In this document: positions 1 through 5,572 of the stretch, one piece after another
Layout: every line of letters begins with the position of its first letter
Numbering within the stretch: position 1 is the stretch's first letter
DNA from: a virus
Strand: one strand, 5' to 3'
IMG/VR virus record: IMGVR_UViG_3300030333_000129
Span: 30,348-55,026 of that record
DNA length: 24,679 nt
Notes under the pieces: generated by a model
Databases searched by the model: none
Seen by the model: only the letters and a program-made list of their open reading frames with translations
Told to the model about the DNA's origin: nothing
Program-made: the position numbers and the translations under genes

Positions 1-1
1 A

Positions 2-982
2 GTTGGTAAATCTGCAATAGTTAAAGAGATTGCGGAAGAACTAGCGAATGATAGAACTCTTACTGATTCAGTAAGTCCAAAAGATGATGAATTTGGTTTC
101 ATATCTTTTAGACTTGGGTTAGTAGAATCTATTGATTTGGGAGGGTTGCCTTACATTGAAGAGGGAACTCAAAAGAAAGCATTTCTAGGCAACTTGCCTA
201 GAGGTGGCGAGGGTCTATTTTTCTTGGACGAATTTGCACAAGCACATTCATCTGTCCAAGCAACGATAGGACAATTACTAGACCCAAAAGGTAAAAATGA
301 AGAGCGAAGAATTGGCGATTATGTTTTTCCTAGTGGGTGGAAAATTGTCTTAGCGGGTAATAGACATACTGATAGAAGCGGTGCGAATAAGATACTTAGG
401 CATTGTCAAGATAGAACTACTGCTATCCAGTTTACTCACGATGTGGACGACTGGTTAGAGTGGGCTGATAAGAACGACATTGACTTAAATGTTCAAGGTC
501 TTATTAGATTCATGCCACAACTATTATGGGACTTCGACCCTAAATGCAACGACCCACAGCCAAGTCCAAGAAGTTGGACAAGGTTAAGCGATACTTTGAA
601 AACGAATCCGCCTAAACGATTAATGCAAAAATTATTCGAGGGCGATGTTGGACAAGAATCAGCTATTGAATTGATGAACTTTATCTCACTTCAAAATGAT
701 GTTCCAAACATATCTGATATATGTAAGGGCAAAGATGTTGAAGTTATAGATGAAGCGGGTCTTTGCTATGCGACTACGATTGCATTAACAACTGCAATTA
801 ATGGAGCAAGTGAAAGTAATGTTTATGACTACTTTGAAAATGCTTTGAATTATTTAAAGCAACTTTCAACTGTAGAATTTTCTATATTCTTTGTTAGAAA
901 AATTACTGGACTTAGAAGCGAACTCAAAGAGTGCGATGTATATTCTAAGTTCAAGATTGATAACCAAGATTTAGAAATTTAA
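2..982 (+). CDS. MoxR/CbbQ-type AAA+ ATPase, 5' truncated by the window
   Basis: The reading frame is open from base 2, so the gene starts upstream of the window; a TTG at 137 is an internal leucine, not the start. The first visible codons read VGKS, the end of a Walker A loop. Walker B follows as LFFLDE (around bases 211-231), and AGNR near 352-363 looks like sensor 1. This order fits the AAA_5/MoxR branch. In that family the ATPase works with a VWA-domain partner to remodel or activate a target protein (RavA-ViaA, NorQ-NorD, CbbQ-CbbO). A VWA gene lies two genes downstream at 2227, in line with such a pair. The visible part has 326 codons, so only a short N-terminal piece is missing. The phage target is unknown. 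Confidence 0.88.
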   Translation, partial: VGKSAIVKEIAEELANDRTLTDSVSPKDDEFGFISFRLGLVESIDLGGLPYIEEGTQKKAFLGNLPRGGEGLFFLDEFAQAHSSVQATIGQLLDPKGKNEERRIGDYVFPSGWKIVLAGNRHTDRSGANKILRHCQDRTTAIQFTHDVDDWLEWADKNDIDLNVQGLIRFMPQLLWDFDPKCNDPQPSPRSWTRLSDTLKTNPPKRLMQKLFEGDVGQESAIELMNFISLQNDVPNISDICKGKDVEVIDEAGLCYATTIALTTAINGASESNVYDYFENALNYLKQLSTVEFSIFFVRKITGLRSELKECDVYSKFKIDNQDLEI

Positions 983-994
983 ATTTACATTACT

Positions 995-1036
995 GGGAGG
1001 GAATATTTATTATTTACTGGTAAATATTCCTTTCCC
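995..1036 (+). repeat. Long hairpin with TATTTACTGGTAAATA palindrome (copy 1)
   Basis: The stem GGGAGGGAATATTTA faces TAAATATTCCTTTCCC, with a two-base bulge. The top contains the palindrome TATTTACTGGTAAATA (1011-1026), which recurs through the window. It lies between the ATPase stop codon and hammerhead 1 and ends 13 bases before the predicted cleavage site, so it could cap the 3' end of the upstream message after cleavage. No U-run follows, so it is not a standard intrinsic terminator. Confidence 0.7.
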
Positions 1037-1040
1037 GCTC

Positions 1041-1097
1041 ATTCTGATATTGGAATGTGTATTCCAACTGACGATTCAAAAATGATGAAATCAGAAT
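1041..1097 (+). ncRNA. Type III hammerhead self-cleaving ribozyme, copy 1
   Basis: All parts of a hammerhead are present in order. Stem III 5' strand AUUCUGA (1041-1047) pairs with UCAGAAU (1091-1097). The cleavage triplet is AUA, with the cut predicted between 1049 and 1050. Stem I is UUGGAAU/AUUCCAA closed by loop GUGU (1050-1067). The core CUGACGA is at 1068-1074. Stem II is UUCA-AAAA-UGAU (1075-1086), whose first pair is U.U. The second core GAAA is at 1087-1090 and its last A pairs with U1048. Stem III is the open stem, which makes it type III. It lies in the leader of the 320-aa gene. Structure and core are seen directly; cleavage is inferred. Confidence 0.92.
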
Positions 1098-1108
1098 TTA
1101 TTAATTTT

Positions 1109-1124
1109 AATTCTTGGAGGAATT
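1109..1124 (+). promoter_or_regulatory. Shine-Dalgarno hairpin with UUGGAG loop, copy 1
   Basis: AAUUC-UUGGAG-GAAUU forms a 5-bp hairpin that ends directly before the ATG at 1125. The ribosome binding site GGAGG is split between loop and stem. The same loop with different, still complementary stems precedes the other three hammerhead-linked genes. Confidence 0.7.
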
Positions 1125-2087
1125 ATGAAAAATAATAATGTAAATACTTTATCTGAAAATGCTACTTTAGTTCGTTTCACAACGAAACATCCAAGCGGTA
1201 TTAAATCAGATAAGGATTTAAGAAAAGGTCTTGCAATAGACAAGGAAGCCAACAATGATTCACTTCATGTTGCTAAGTATATTTTTGGTAAGGAAACGAA
1301 TAAGTATTTTCGTAGAATTATCAATCAGTTTAGGTATAACTATTTTTATCCTATGACTGTCCCTTGGGATGATAACACTAGCGACTATGAGGGTAAGGTT
1401 CTTAGTGGGTGGCGACTATGCCCCAACAGAGAACTTGATAGACTCATGGATAAGGCTAACGAGTCCAAGTCTGACTTCCAAAAGGAAGTAGATTCATTTC
1501 TTGATAATTATGAAAATTTGATTGAAGCGAATAAACACAAACTGGGACAAGCATTTAAGTTGTCTGATTATCCTAATAAGGATGTAATAGCTACTAAGTT
1601 TAGATTCGATTTTGAACTTGGTACTGTTCCACAATTTAATACTAAGGATGTTCGTTTAAATGTATCTGAAAAACTTCGCAAGAAGATTGAACAAGACGCA
1701 TTAAAAAGAGCAACTAAAAATGTTGAAGCGATAACACGAACTACTGTCGATACTCTTTTGGAATCAGTAGAACATTTGGCTGACAAGCTAAAATCTTATG
1801 ACCCAAAAACAAAAGGTGGCGGATTCTTTAAGAACTCATCTTTTGATAAGTTAAGACAATTTTTAGATACTCTTCCAAGTATCAATGCTGACATTCTAGG
1901 GAATGACAAAACGATAGCGGAAGCACATCAAAATTTGGTTAGTGTCTTTGCAAAAATAAATGATGTCGATTCACTTCGTGATGATGATGATTATACTGAT
2001 AAGAAGCGAAAGCAACTTGCGGATGATTTAAAAGATTCAGTTGATGAATTGAAAGGCGGATTCTTAGACGATATGTATAAGAAGTAA
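1125..2087 (+). CDS. Conserved phage protein between MoxR ATPase and VWA genes (320 aa)
   Basis: A 320-residue soluble protein with no signal peptide or membrane segment. The centre has a pattern of aromatic and hydrophobic residues (FRFDFELGTVPQF, around residues 166-178) followed by a long charged helical region that may form a coiled coil, and the C-terminus is rich in Asp and Lys. It reminds me of the DUF3150-like proteins found between MoxR ATPases and VWA proteins in phages, but this match is from memory and moderate. The place in the cluster suggests an adaptor or substrate of the ATPase. The ATG is chosen because an SD hairpin sits directly before it. The leader carries hammerhead 1. 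Confidence 0.85.
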   Translation: MKNNNVNTLSENATLVRFTTKHPSGIKSDKDLRKGLAIDKEANNDSLHVAKYIFGKETNKYFRRIINQFRYNYFYPMTVPWDDNTSDYEGKVLSGWRLCPNRELDRLMDKANESKSDFQKEVDSFLDNYENLIEANKHKLGQAFKLSDYPNKDVIATKFRFDFELGTVPQFNTKDVRLNVSEKLRKKIEQDALKRATKNVEAITRTTVDTLLESVEHLADKLKSYDPKTKGGGFFKNSSFDKLRQFLDTLPSINADILGNDKTIAEAHQNLVSVFAKINDVDSLRDDDDYTDKKRKQLADDLKDSVDELKGGFLDDMYKK

Positions 2088-2098
2088 GCCAATGAGTT

Positions 2099-2138
2099 GC
2101 GGTGTAAAACTATTTACTAGTAAATATTTTTATATCGC
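2099..2138 (+). repeat. Long hairpin with TATTTACTAGTAAATA palindrome (copy 2)
   Basis: GCGGUGUAAAA (2099-2109) pairs with UUUUAUAUCGC with two G.U wobbles. The top is the palindrome TATTTACTAGTAAATA (2111-2126). The lower stem differs fully from copy 1 but stays complementary, and the wobbles are valid only in plus-strand RNA. It abuts hammerhead 2, and the cut site is 7 bases past its end. Confidence 0.7.
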
Positions 2139-2194
2139 TTCTGTCTTGGGATGTGTGTCCCAACTGATGATGACCCAAAAGGGTCGAAACAGAA
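2139..2194 (+). ncRNA. Type III hammerhead self-cleaving ribozyme, copy 2
   Basis: Stem III UUCUG (2139-2143) pairs with CAGAA (2190-2194). The cleavage triplet is the classic GUC (2143-2145), with the cut between 2145 and 2146. Stem I is UUGGGAU-GUGU-GUCCCAA (2146-2163). The core CUGAUGA is at 2164-2170, one extra U follows, stem II is GACCC-AAAA-GGGUC (2172-2185), and GAAA is at 2186-2189. Stems I to III differ in sequence from copy 1 while pairing is kept, which is strong support for RNA structure. It sits between the 320-aa gene and the VWA gene. Confidence 0.93.
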
Positions 2195-2206
2195 ACTCAT
2201 AAATCA

Positions 2207-2222
2207 AATTCTTGGAGGAATT
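2207..2222 (+). promoter_or_regulatory. Shine-Dalgarno hairpin with UUGGAG loop, copy 2
   Basis: AAUUC-UUGGAG-GAAUU, the same as copy 1, followed by AATT and the ATG at 2227. The TTG at 2212 is part of this element and is not a start codon. Confidence 0.68.
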
Positions 2223-2226
2223 AATT

Positions 2227-3636
2227 ATGAAAAATAGTGAAGAGCGAATGATTAAAGCGAGAGCGAAACTTATGAAAGGTAATGTTGGTATGGCAACTAT
2301 GTTATTAAAACTTACTTTGATTGAGGATAATCAGCGATGTCAAACAATGGCTACTGACGGAGTAAATATCTATTGGAATGATGAATTTGTTAAATCAATA
2401 TCAGATGATGAAATCCAAGCGGTATTAGTTCACGAAGCAAGTCATGTTATATGGGAACATCCGCTAAGAAAAGGGAAGCGAAATCACGAACTTTGGAACA
2501 TAGCTACTGACTATGTAATTAACTCTTGGATAAGATATGACTTAGGCATGGAACTTCCAAAAGACGGATTACTAGACATGAGGTATAAGGGACAAAGTGC
2601 GGAACAAGTTTATAGAACTTTATCTAACGATGAAGATTTACTAAACGAAGCTATCGAAGATTTAAAATCTAAATCTGATAATGGCGATTCTGATGATTCT
2701 GATTCTCAAAGTGGTACTGGCGATTCTGATTCTCAAAGTGGTACTGGCGATTCTGATTCTGATTCAGATACAAATTCTGATTCTGATTCTGACTCTAGTT
2801 CTGATTCTGATTCTGATTCCAACGATACTGCCAATGGAAATGGTAAAGGCAAATCTCTTGAAGAGAAACTTGCTGACTTACCAAAATCTAGTGGCGAAGT
2901 TTGGATTCCAACTAATGAAAATGGACAAGAATTATCGCCTACTGAAATGGCTGAACTACAAGAAGAACTTCAAAGAACTATCACAATGGCTGACAAGTTA
3001 GATAGTATTGGAAGTGGTTCTGTTGGTTCTCTTCGTGGTGCGGTGCAAAAACTCAATGAAACTTATGTTGACTGGGTTGATGTATTGCGAGACTTATTGC
3101 AGTCTGCTATCTCAACGAATCCTACTTGGACTAGATTGAATAGGCGACATTCTTGGCGAGGTATTAATTTACCTAGCAAAGACAAAGAGCCTAGAGGTGG
3201 CGAGATTGTAGTTGCAGTTGATACAAGTATGTCTATGACCCAAGAAGAACTTAATATCTTTGCTACTGAAACTCAATCCCTTGCGGACGAGTGCGGTATA
3301 GATAAGATTAGAGTTTGCTATTGTGATACGACTGTTATCAAAAATAGTAATGGCGAGTGGTGGGATGAATACGAACTTGATTGCGATGATTTAGAGTTCC
3401 AACTTCGTGGCGGTGGCGGAACTGATTTTGAACCGCCTTTCAATTTGTTTAATGAATATACAGATGATACAGACGATGTATTAGCCTTTATTTATTTTAC
3501 AGACGGATACGGAAGTTGTAGTGCGGAAGTTGAACCCAATGTTCCAGTAATATGGGCATTAACTGGTGGCGAAAACTATTGTACTGATGAACTGCCTTTT
3601 GGCGAGAAAGTTAGTATCGATATGTCTAGTCTTTAA
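2227..3636 (+). CDS. VWA-domain protein with N-terminal zincin-like domain (DUF2201-like, 469 aa)
   Basis: The N-terminal part has the metallopeptidase-like motif HEASH (residues 69-73) in a DUF2201_N-like context. A long acidic linker of Ser-Asp repeats (about residues 150-206) follows. The C-terminal half is a von Willebrand A domain with all MIDAS parts: DTSMS (332-336), Thr399 in GGTDF and Asp426 in FTDGYG. Proteins of this build are the usual partners of MoxR ATPases, and a MoxR-type gene lies upstream; I infer that the two act together on a target through the metal-binding site. Start: ATG 2227 after GGAGG; an in-frame TTG at 2212 lies within the SD hairpin. The leader holds hammerhead 2. 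Whether the zincin part still cuts peptides cannot be told from sequence. Confidence 0.9.
   Translation: MKNSEERMIKARAKLMKGNVGMATMLLKLTLIEDNQRCQTMATDGVNIYWNDEFVKSISDDEIQAVLVHEASHVIWEHPLRKGKRNHELWNIATDYVINSWIRYDLGMELPKDGLLDMRYKGQSAEQVYRTLSNDEDLLNEAIEDLKSKSDNGDSDDSDSQSGTGDSDSQSGTGDSDSDSDTNSDSDSDSSSDSDSDSNDTANGNGKGKSLEEKLADLPKSSGEVWIPTNENGQELSPTEMAELQEELQRTITMADKLDSIGSGSVGSLRGAVQKLNETYVDWVDVLRDLLQSAISTNPTWTRLNRRHSWRGINLPSKDKEPRGGEIVVAVDTSMSMTQEELNIFATETQSLADECGIDKIRVCYCDTTVIKNSNGEWWDEYELDCDDLEFQLRGGGGTDFEPPFNLFNEYTDDTDDVLAFIYFTDGYGSCSAEVEPNVPVIWALTGGENYCTDELPFGEKVSIDMSSL
2701..2754 (+). repeat. Tandem 27-base repeat coding an acidic Ser-Asp linker
   Basis: A 27-base unit occurs twice in a row (2701-2727 and 2728-2754). 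It is followed by many GATTCT/GATTCA hexamers to about 2820. They encode DSQSGTGDS twice and then an (SD)n run, a flexible acidic linker between the zincin and VWA domains. Such repeats change length easily by slippage. Confidence 0.85.
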
Positions 3637-3646
3637 TCACAACAAC

Positions 3647-3694
3647 ATGGTGGAGGGAAAAAGTATTTACTAGTAAATATTTTTTCTCTCGCCA
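3647..3694 (+). repeat. Long hairpin with TATTTACTAGTAAATA palindrome (copy 3)
   Basis: A stem of 24 positions with only one mismatch runs from AUGGUGGAGGGAAAAAG (3647-3663) up into the palindrome TATTTACTAGTAAATA (3664-3679) and back down to a pyrimidine-rich arm ending CGCCAU. Five of the pairs are G.U with the G on the 5' arm. The stem is therefore far better as plus-strand RNA than as minus-strand RNA. It lies between the VWA gene and hammerhead 3; the cut site is 16 bases past its end. Confidence 0.75.
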
Positions 3695-3700
3695 TCAATT

Positions 3701-3759
3701 TTTTCTGATATCAAGATGTGTATCTTGGCTGACGATTCTGAAAAGATGAAATCAGAAAA
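3701..3759 (+). ncRNA. Type III hammerhead self-cleaving ribozyme, copy 3
   Basis: Stem III UUUUCUGA (3701-3708) pairs with UCAGAAAA (3752-3759). The triplet is AUA, with the cut between 3710 and 3711. Stem I is UCAAGAU-GUGU-AUCUUGG (3711-3728), with a U.G pair at its base. The core CUGACGA is at 3729-3735. Stem II is short: UUC-UGAAAA-GAU (3736-3747), two pairs beyond a U.U. GAAA is at 3748-3751. The weak stem II makes this the copy most likely to be slow. It lies in the leader of the 277-aa gene. Confidence 0.9.
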
Positions 3760-3771
3760 TTAACTTATAAC

Positions 3772-3787
3772 TGACCTTGGAGGGTCA
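3772..3787 (+). promoter_or_regulatory. Shine-Dalgarno hairpin with UUGGAG loop, copy 3
   Basis: UGACC-UUGGAG-GGUCA. The stem is different in sequence from copies 1 and 2 (AAUUC/GAAUU) but fully paired, and the loop is the same. The ATG follows 8 bases later at 3796. Confidence 0.75.
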
Positions 3788-3795
3788 TATTTATT

Positions 3796-4629
3796 ATGGA
3801 AAATTCTAATAATAAAAATAGGTGGCTTCCAGTTTCTACTCATGTTTCAAGTGAAATTAAAACATGGTTAGAGAGATTGAAAGCTAAATACAATGTTGAC
3901 ATTTCAACACAACTTTTTCATGTAGTTACTAAGATGATTAAATCTGAAAAGCAATTAGAAAAGATAGTTGTTGCAAGTTTACTAGAGGAACATGAAAGTA
4001 AGGGTAATGCTTTACGAGATAAGGCTAGTGAACTGGGAATTGAGTACAATGTCGCTGACCAACTTGCACAAAGATTAGTGCCAGTTGTAAATGCTAATGT
4101 CGTTGATGTTTTTTCAAAACAGAAAACAAAGAAAGCAAAAGTTGGTGGTACAGAAAACATTATTAAAAAGTGTTTGAACAAAAATTCAGATGTCAAAACT
4201 GAAATGAAATCTAAGTTAGAGGAAGCAATTAGCGAATCGACAACGAAAGTTAAATCAGTTGATGATATTGATTGGCAAAGATTGGCTAATTGGAAATACA
4301 AAGACTTAGATATTCTTGGAATCTCTTTTGAGGGTGCTAAAATTCTTCAAGAAGATAATCTGAAAAGGGGATTTAAGAATGGCTTGTATGCAACTTTGCA
4401 TAGTCAAGCCTTGGGAATGTGGTCTGACCAAAAGCAAGATTTAACTATTCGAGAGATAGCTAAATTACAGCCAGTCATTAAAGACAATGGCGAGACTAGG
4501 GTTCTCACGATTCAAACTATTGTAAAAAGACTAATTAAAGCTATTGTGCATTTTGGAACTGCGGAAGAGAAAACACTATTGTTTGGAACTTCTGACATTT
4601 TTCCGCACAAGGCAAAAAAGTCTAACTAG
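3796..4629 (+). CDS. Hypothetical protein (277 aa) in the MoxR-VWA cluster
   Basis: I do not recognise a family over the full length. The N-terminus (PVSTHVSSEIKTWLERL, residues 12-28, then a helix to about 50) has the spacing of a ribbon-helix-helix or similar small DNA-binding fold, but this is weak. The middle is Lys-rich and helical; the C-terminal third (from about residue 155) looks globular, with several Trp residues. There are no cysteines in pairs, no signal peptide and no membrane segment. It is the third gene in this window with a hammerhead leader, and its ATG at 3796 follows an SD hairpin. Sharing the leader type with the ATPase-VWA genes suggests joint expression and possibly a joint role. 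Confidence 0.82.
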   Translation: MENSNNKNRWLPVSTHVSSEIKTWLERLKAKYNVDISTQLFHVVTKMIKSEKQLEKIVVASLLEEHESKGNALRDKASELGIEYNVADQLAQRLVPVVNANVVDVFSKQKTKKAKVGGTENIIKKCLNKNSDVKTEMKSKLEEAISESTTKVKSVDDIDWQRLANWKYKDLDILGISFEGAKILQEDNLKRGFKNGLYATLHSQALGMWSDQKQDLTIREIAKLQPVIKDNGETRVLTIQTIVKRLIKAIVHFGTAEEKTLLFGTSDIFPHKAKKSN

Positions 4630-4636
4630 AATAATA

Positions 4637-4650
4637 GACTAGTAAATATT
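4637..4650 (+). repeat. Degenerate copy of the TTTACTAGTAAAT palindrome (copy 4)
   Basis: GACTAGTAAATATT keeps the right half of the palindrome just after the stop codon at 4627-4629. A loose stem, TAGAA before and TTCTA after, can still form. It holds the same place as copies 1-3, between stop codon and hammerhead, but is decayed; other hairpins fill this gap. Confidence 0.5.
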
Positions 4651-4658
4651 TTTTTCTA

Positions 4659-4787
4659 CATCCTGCGATTTGGATGACTGTAAAAAAATTCTAATGCAAT
4701 TTAAGAGTAGGGTTTTTTAGGGTATCTTATGCCCTTAACCTACTCTTAACTTTGCAAGGAGCGAGTTCTCCTAGCGACAATTTTCGC
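4659..4787 (+). ncRNA. Multi-hairpin leader RNA upstream of hammerhead 4
   Basis: Four hairpins in a row. CAUCC/GGAUG lies at 4659-4676. A long stem spans 4695-4756: UGCAA with UUGCA outside, then UUAAGAGUAGG with CCUACUCUUAA (11 perfect pairs), then an inner AGGG/CCCU stem. AGGAG-CGAGUU-CUCCU follows, then GCGA-CAAUUU-UCGC (4774-4787), which touches the ribozyme. No U-run follows any of them and there is no open reading frame of note, so this is a structured RNA rather than a terminator. This gap (253 bases) is longer than the other three gaps (136-159 bases). Confidence 0.6.
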
Positions 4788-4848
4788 AAAACTGTATAGA
4801 AAATGTGTATTTTCTACTGATGATTGCCTAAAGGCATGAAACAGTTTT
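4788..4848 (+). ncRNA. Type III hammerhead self-cleaving ribozyme, copy 4
   Basis: Stem III AAAACUG (4788-4794) pairs with CAGUUUU (4842-4848). The triplet is GUA, with the cut between 4796 and 4797. Stem I is UAGAAAAU-GUGU-AUUUUCUA (8 perfect pairs, 4797-4816). The core CUGAUGA is at 4817-4823. Stem II is UUGCC-UAAA-GGCAU (4824-4837) with a U.U first pair. GAAA is at 4838-4841. It lies in the leader of the 73-aa gene. With the longest stems I and III of the four, it is a good first choice for a cleavage test. Confidence 0.93.
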
Positions 4849-4860
4849 ATTAAACTTAAC

Positions 4861-4876
4861 TGCCCTTGGAGGGGTA
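4861..4876 (+). promoter_or_regulatory. Shine-Dalgarno hairpin with UUGGAG loop, copy 4
   Basis: UGCCC-UUGGAG-GGGUA, five pairs including one G.U, with the same loop as the other copies and a third version of the stem sequence. ATG 4883 follows 7 bases later. Confidence 0.72.
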
Positions 4877-4882
4877 ATTATT

Positions 4883-5104
4883 ATGAAAATTACTTTAGAT
4901 AGAATCAAAAATATCGCAGAAGATATTATTGCAGATGATGAATGGGTAAATGATAGCCATACTAAAGCTGAACATAGCGGAATAAAGGCGGGATTATATT
5001 CTTTAATTCATCATTTAGAAGAAGTTGATACTAATTTAGACGATGACAATTTTGTTCTTACTCATAGCTTTGGAACATTAAAAGATATGGGGGGTTTAGA
5101 ATGA
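4883..5104 (+). CDS. Small hypothetical protein (73 aa)
   Basis: An acidic, helical 73-residue protein with no recognised domain. Visible features are DDEWVNDSHTKAEHSG in the middle (residues 20-35) and a hydrophobic helix GLYSLIHHLEE (residues 38-48). The ATG is set by the SD hairpin 7 bases upstream. The leader has hammerhead 4 and the multi-hairpin RNA. Its stop codon overlaps the start of the next gene (ATGA at 5101-5104), so the two are probably translated together; no ribozyme lies between them. Function unknown. Confidence 0.75.
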   Translation: MKITLDRIKNIAEDIIADDEWVNDSHTKAEHSGIKAGLYSLIHHLEEVDTNLDDDNFVLTHSFGTLKDMGGLE

Positions 5105-5385
5105 CTAATCGAGAACTATTAGAATTTACTTTGAAAGTAAACATAGGAACTTGCAACGAAATCTATACGAAGATTGATAGGCAACTAGAAGAAAAATCAG
5201 ATGTTGATTTATATTTAGTTAAATATTTTAATACTTTGGTTTCGATTAATCACAAAGTGCAAGATGTTTTATACAAAGAAAGGGCGGATATGAATTTGCC
5301 TTTTCCTAAACATCTTGGATTTACAAGTGATAATCAAATAATAGAAGTTGATGTGCAAGATATAGCGACACAAGTTGCTCTATAA
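5101..5385 (+). CDS. Small hypothetical protein (94 aa)
   Basis: A 94-residue protein, mostly helical, with no recognised family. It begins inside the stop codon of the previous gene (ATGA), which points to coupled translation; GGGGG at 5090-5094 lies just upstream and can act as a ribosome binding site. It is the last gene of the left plus-strand block: the stop at 5383-5385 is followed within 8 bases by a strong intrinsic terminator. Function unknown. Confidence 0.75.
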   Translation: MTNRELLEFTLKVNIGTCNEIYTKIDRQLEEKSDVDLYLVKYFNTLVSINHKVQDVLYKERADMNLPFPKHLGFTSDNQIIEVDVQDIATQVAL

Positions 5386-5392
5386 ATAAATT

Positions 5393-5438
5393 AAGGCGGT
5401 ATGCTACTTTAAAAGGTGGTGTACCGCCTTTTTTTTTG
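5393..5438 (+). terminator. Rho-independent terminator of the left gene block
   Basis: AAGGCGGTA (5393-5401) pairs perfectly with TACCGCCTT (5422-5430), with a smaller inner ACTTT/AAGGT stem, and the T-run reaches 5438. It follows the stop codon at 5385 and closes the plus-strand cluster that starts before the window. Confidence 0.93.
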
Positions 5439-5486
5439 GTCTAAAAAAAGAGGATATGGAAATTTGTGGAGGGGTGAATAATAAAA

Positions 5487-5572
5487 TATTTACTAGTATA
5501 TTGTTTATCCTGAGATATTCTGATAGCAATTACTAGCGTGTTCGAGCCTAGCACATAAAATATATTTACTGG
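5487..5572 (+). repeat. Two partial copies of the TTTACTRGTAAAT palindrome (copies 5 and 6)
   Basis: TATTTACTAGTATA lies at 5487-5500 and the half copy TATTTACTGG at 5563-5572. Around the first, GGAGGGGTGAATAATAAAAT can pair loosely with ATTGTTTATCCT, recalling the hairpins at 995, 2099 and 3647. ATTCTGATA at 5516-5524 matches the stem III plus triplet of hammerhead 1, but no ribozyme core follows. Confidence 0.5.

Noticed and set aside
2212-2226. TTG at 2212 as start of the VWA gene.
   Set aside because: It is inside the SD hairpin; ATG 2227 has correct spacing from GGAGG.
2681-3001. Plus-strand ORF of 106 aa within the VWA gene, rich in Ile and Leu.
   Set aside because: It is the shifted frame of the Ser-Asp repeat; no ribosome binding site, and the VWA frame is clearly the coding one.
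5505-5560. On the minus strand, CGCTAGTAATTGCTATCAGAA resembles a conserved part of 16S rRNA (CGCTAGTAATCGCNGATCAG).
   Set aside because: The likeness covers about 20 bases, stops on both sides, and includes part of the dispersed palindrome (ACTAG). Judged chance; an alignment with the host 16S would settle it.
5525-5560. GTGTTCGAGCC recalls a tRNA T-loop.
   Set aside because: No acceptor, D or anticodon stems could be found around it.
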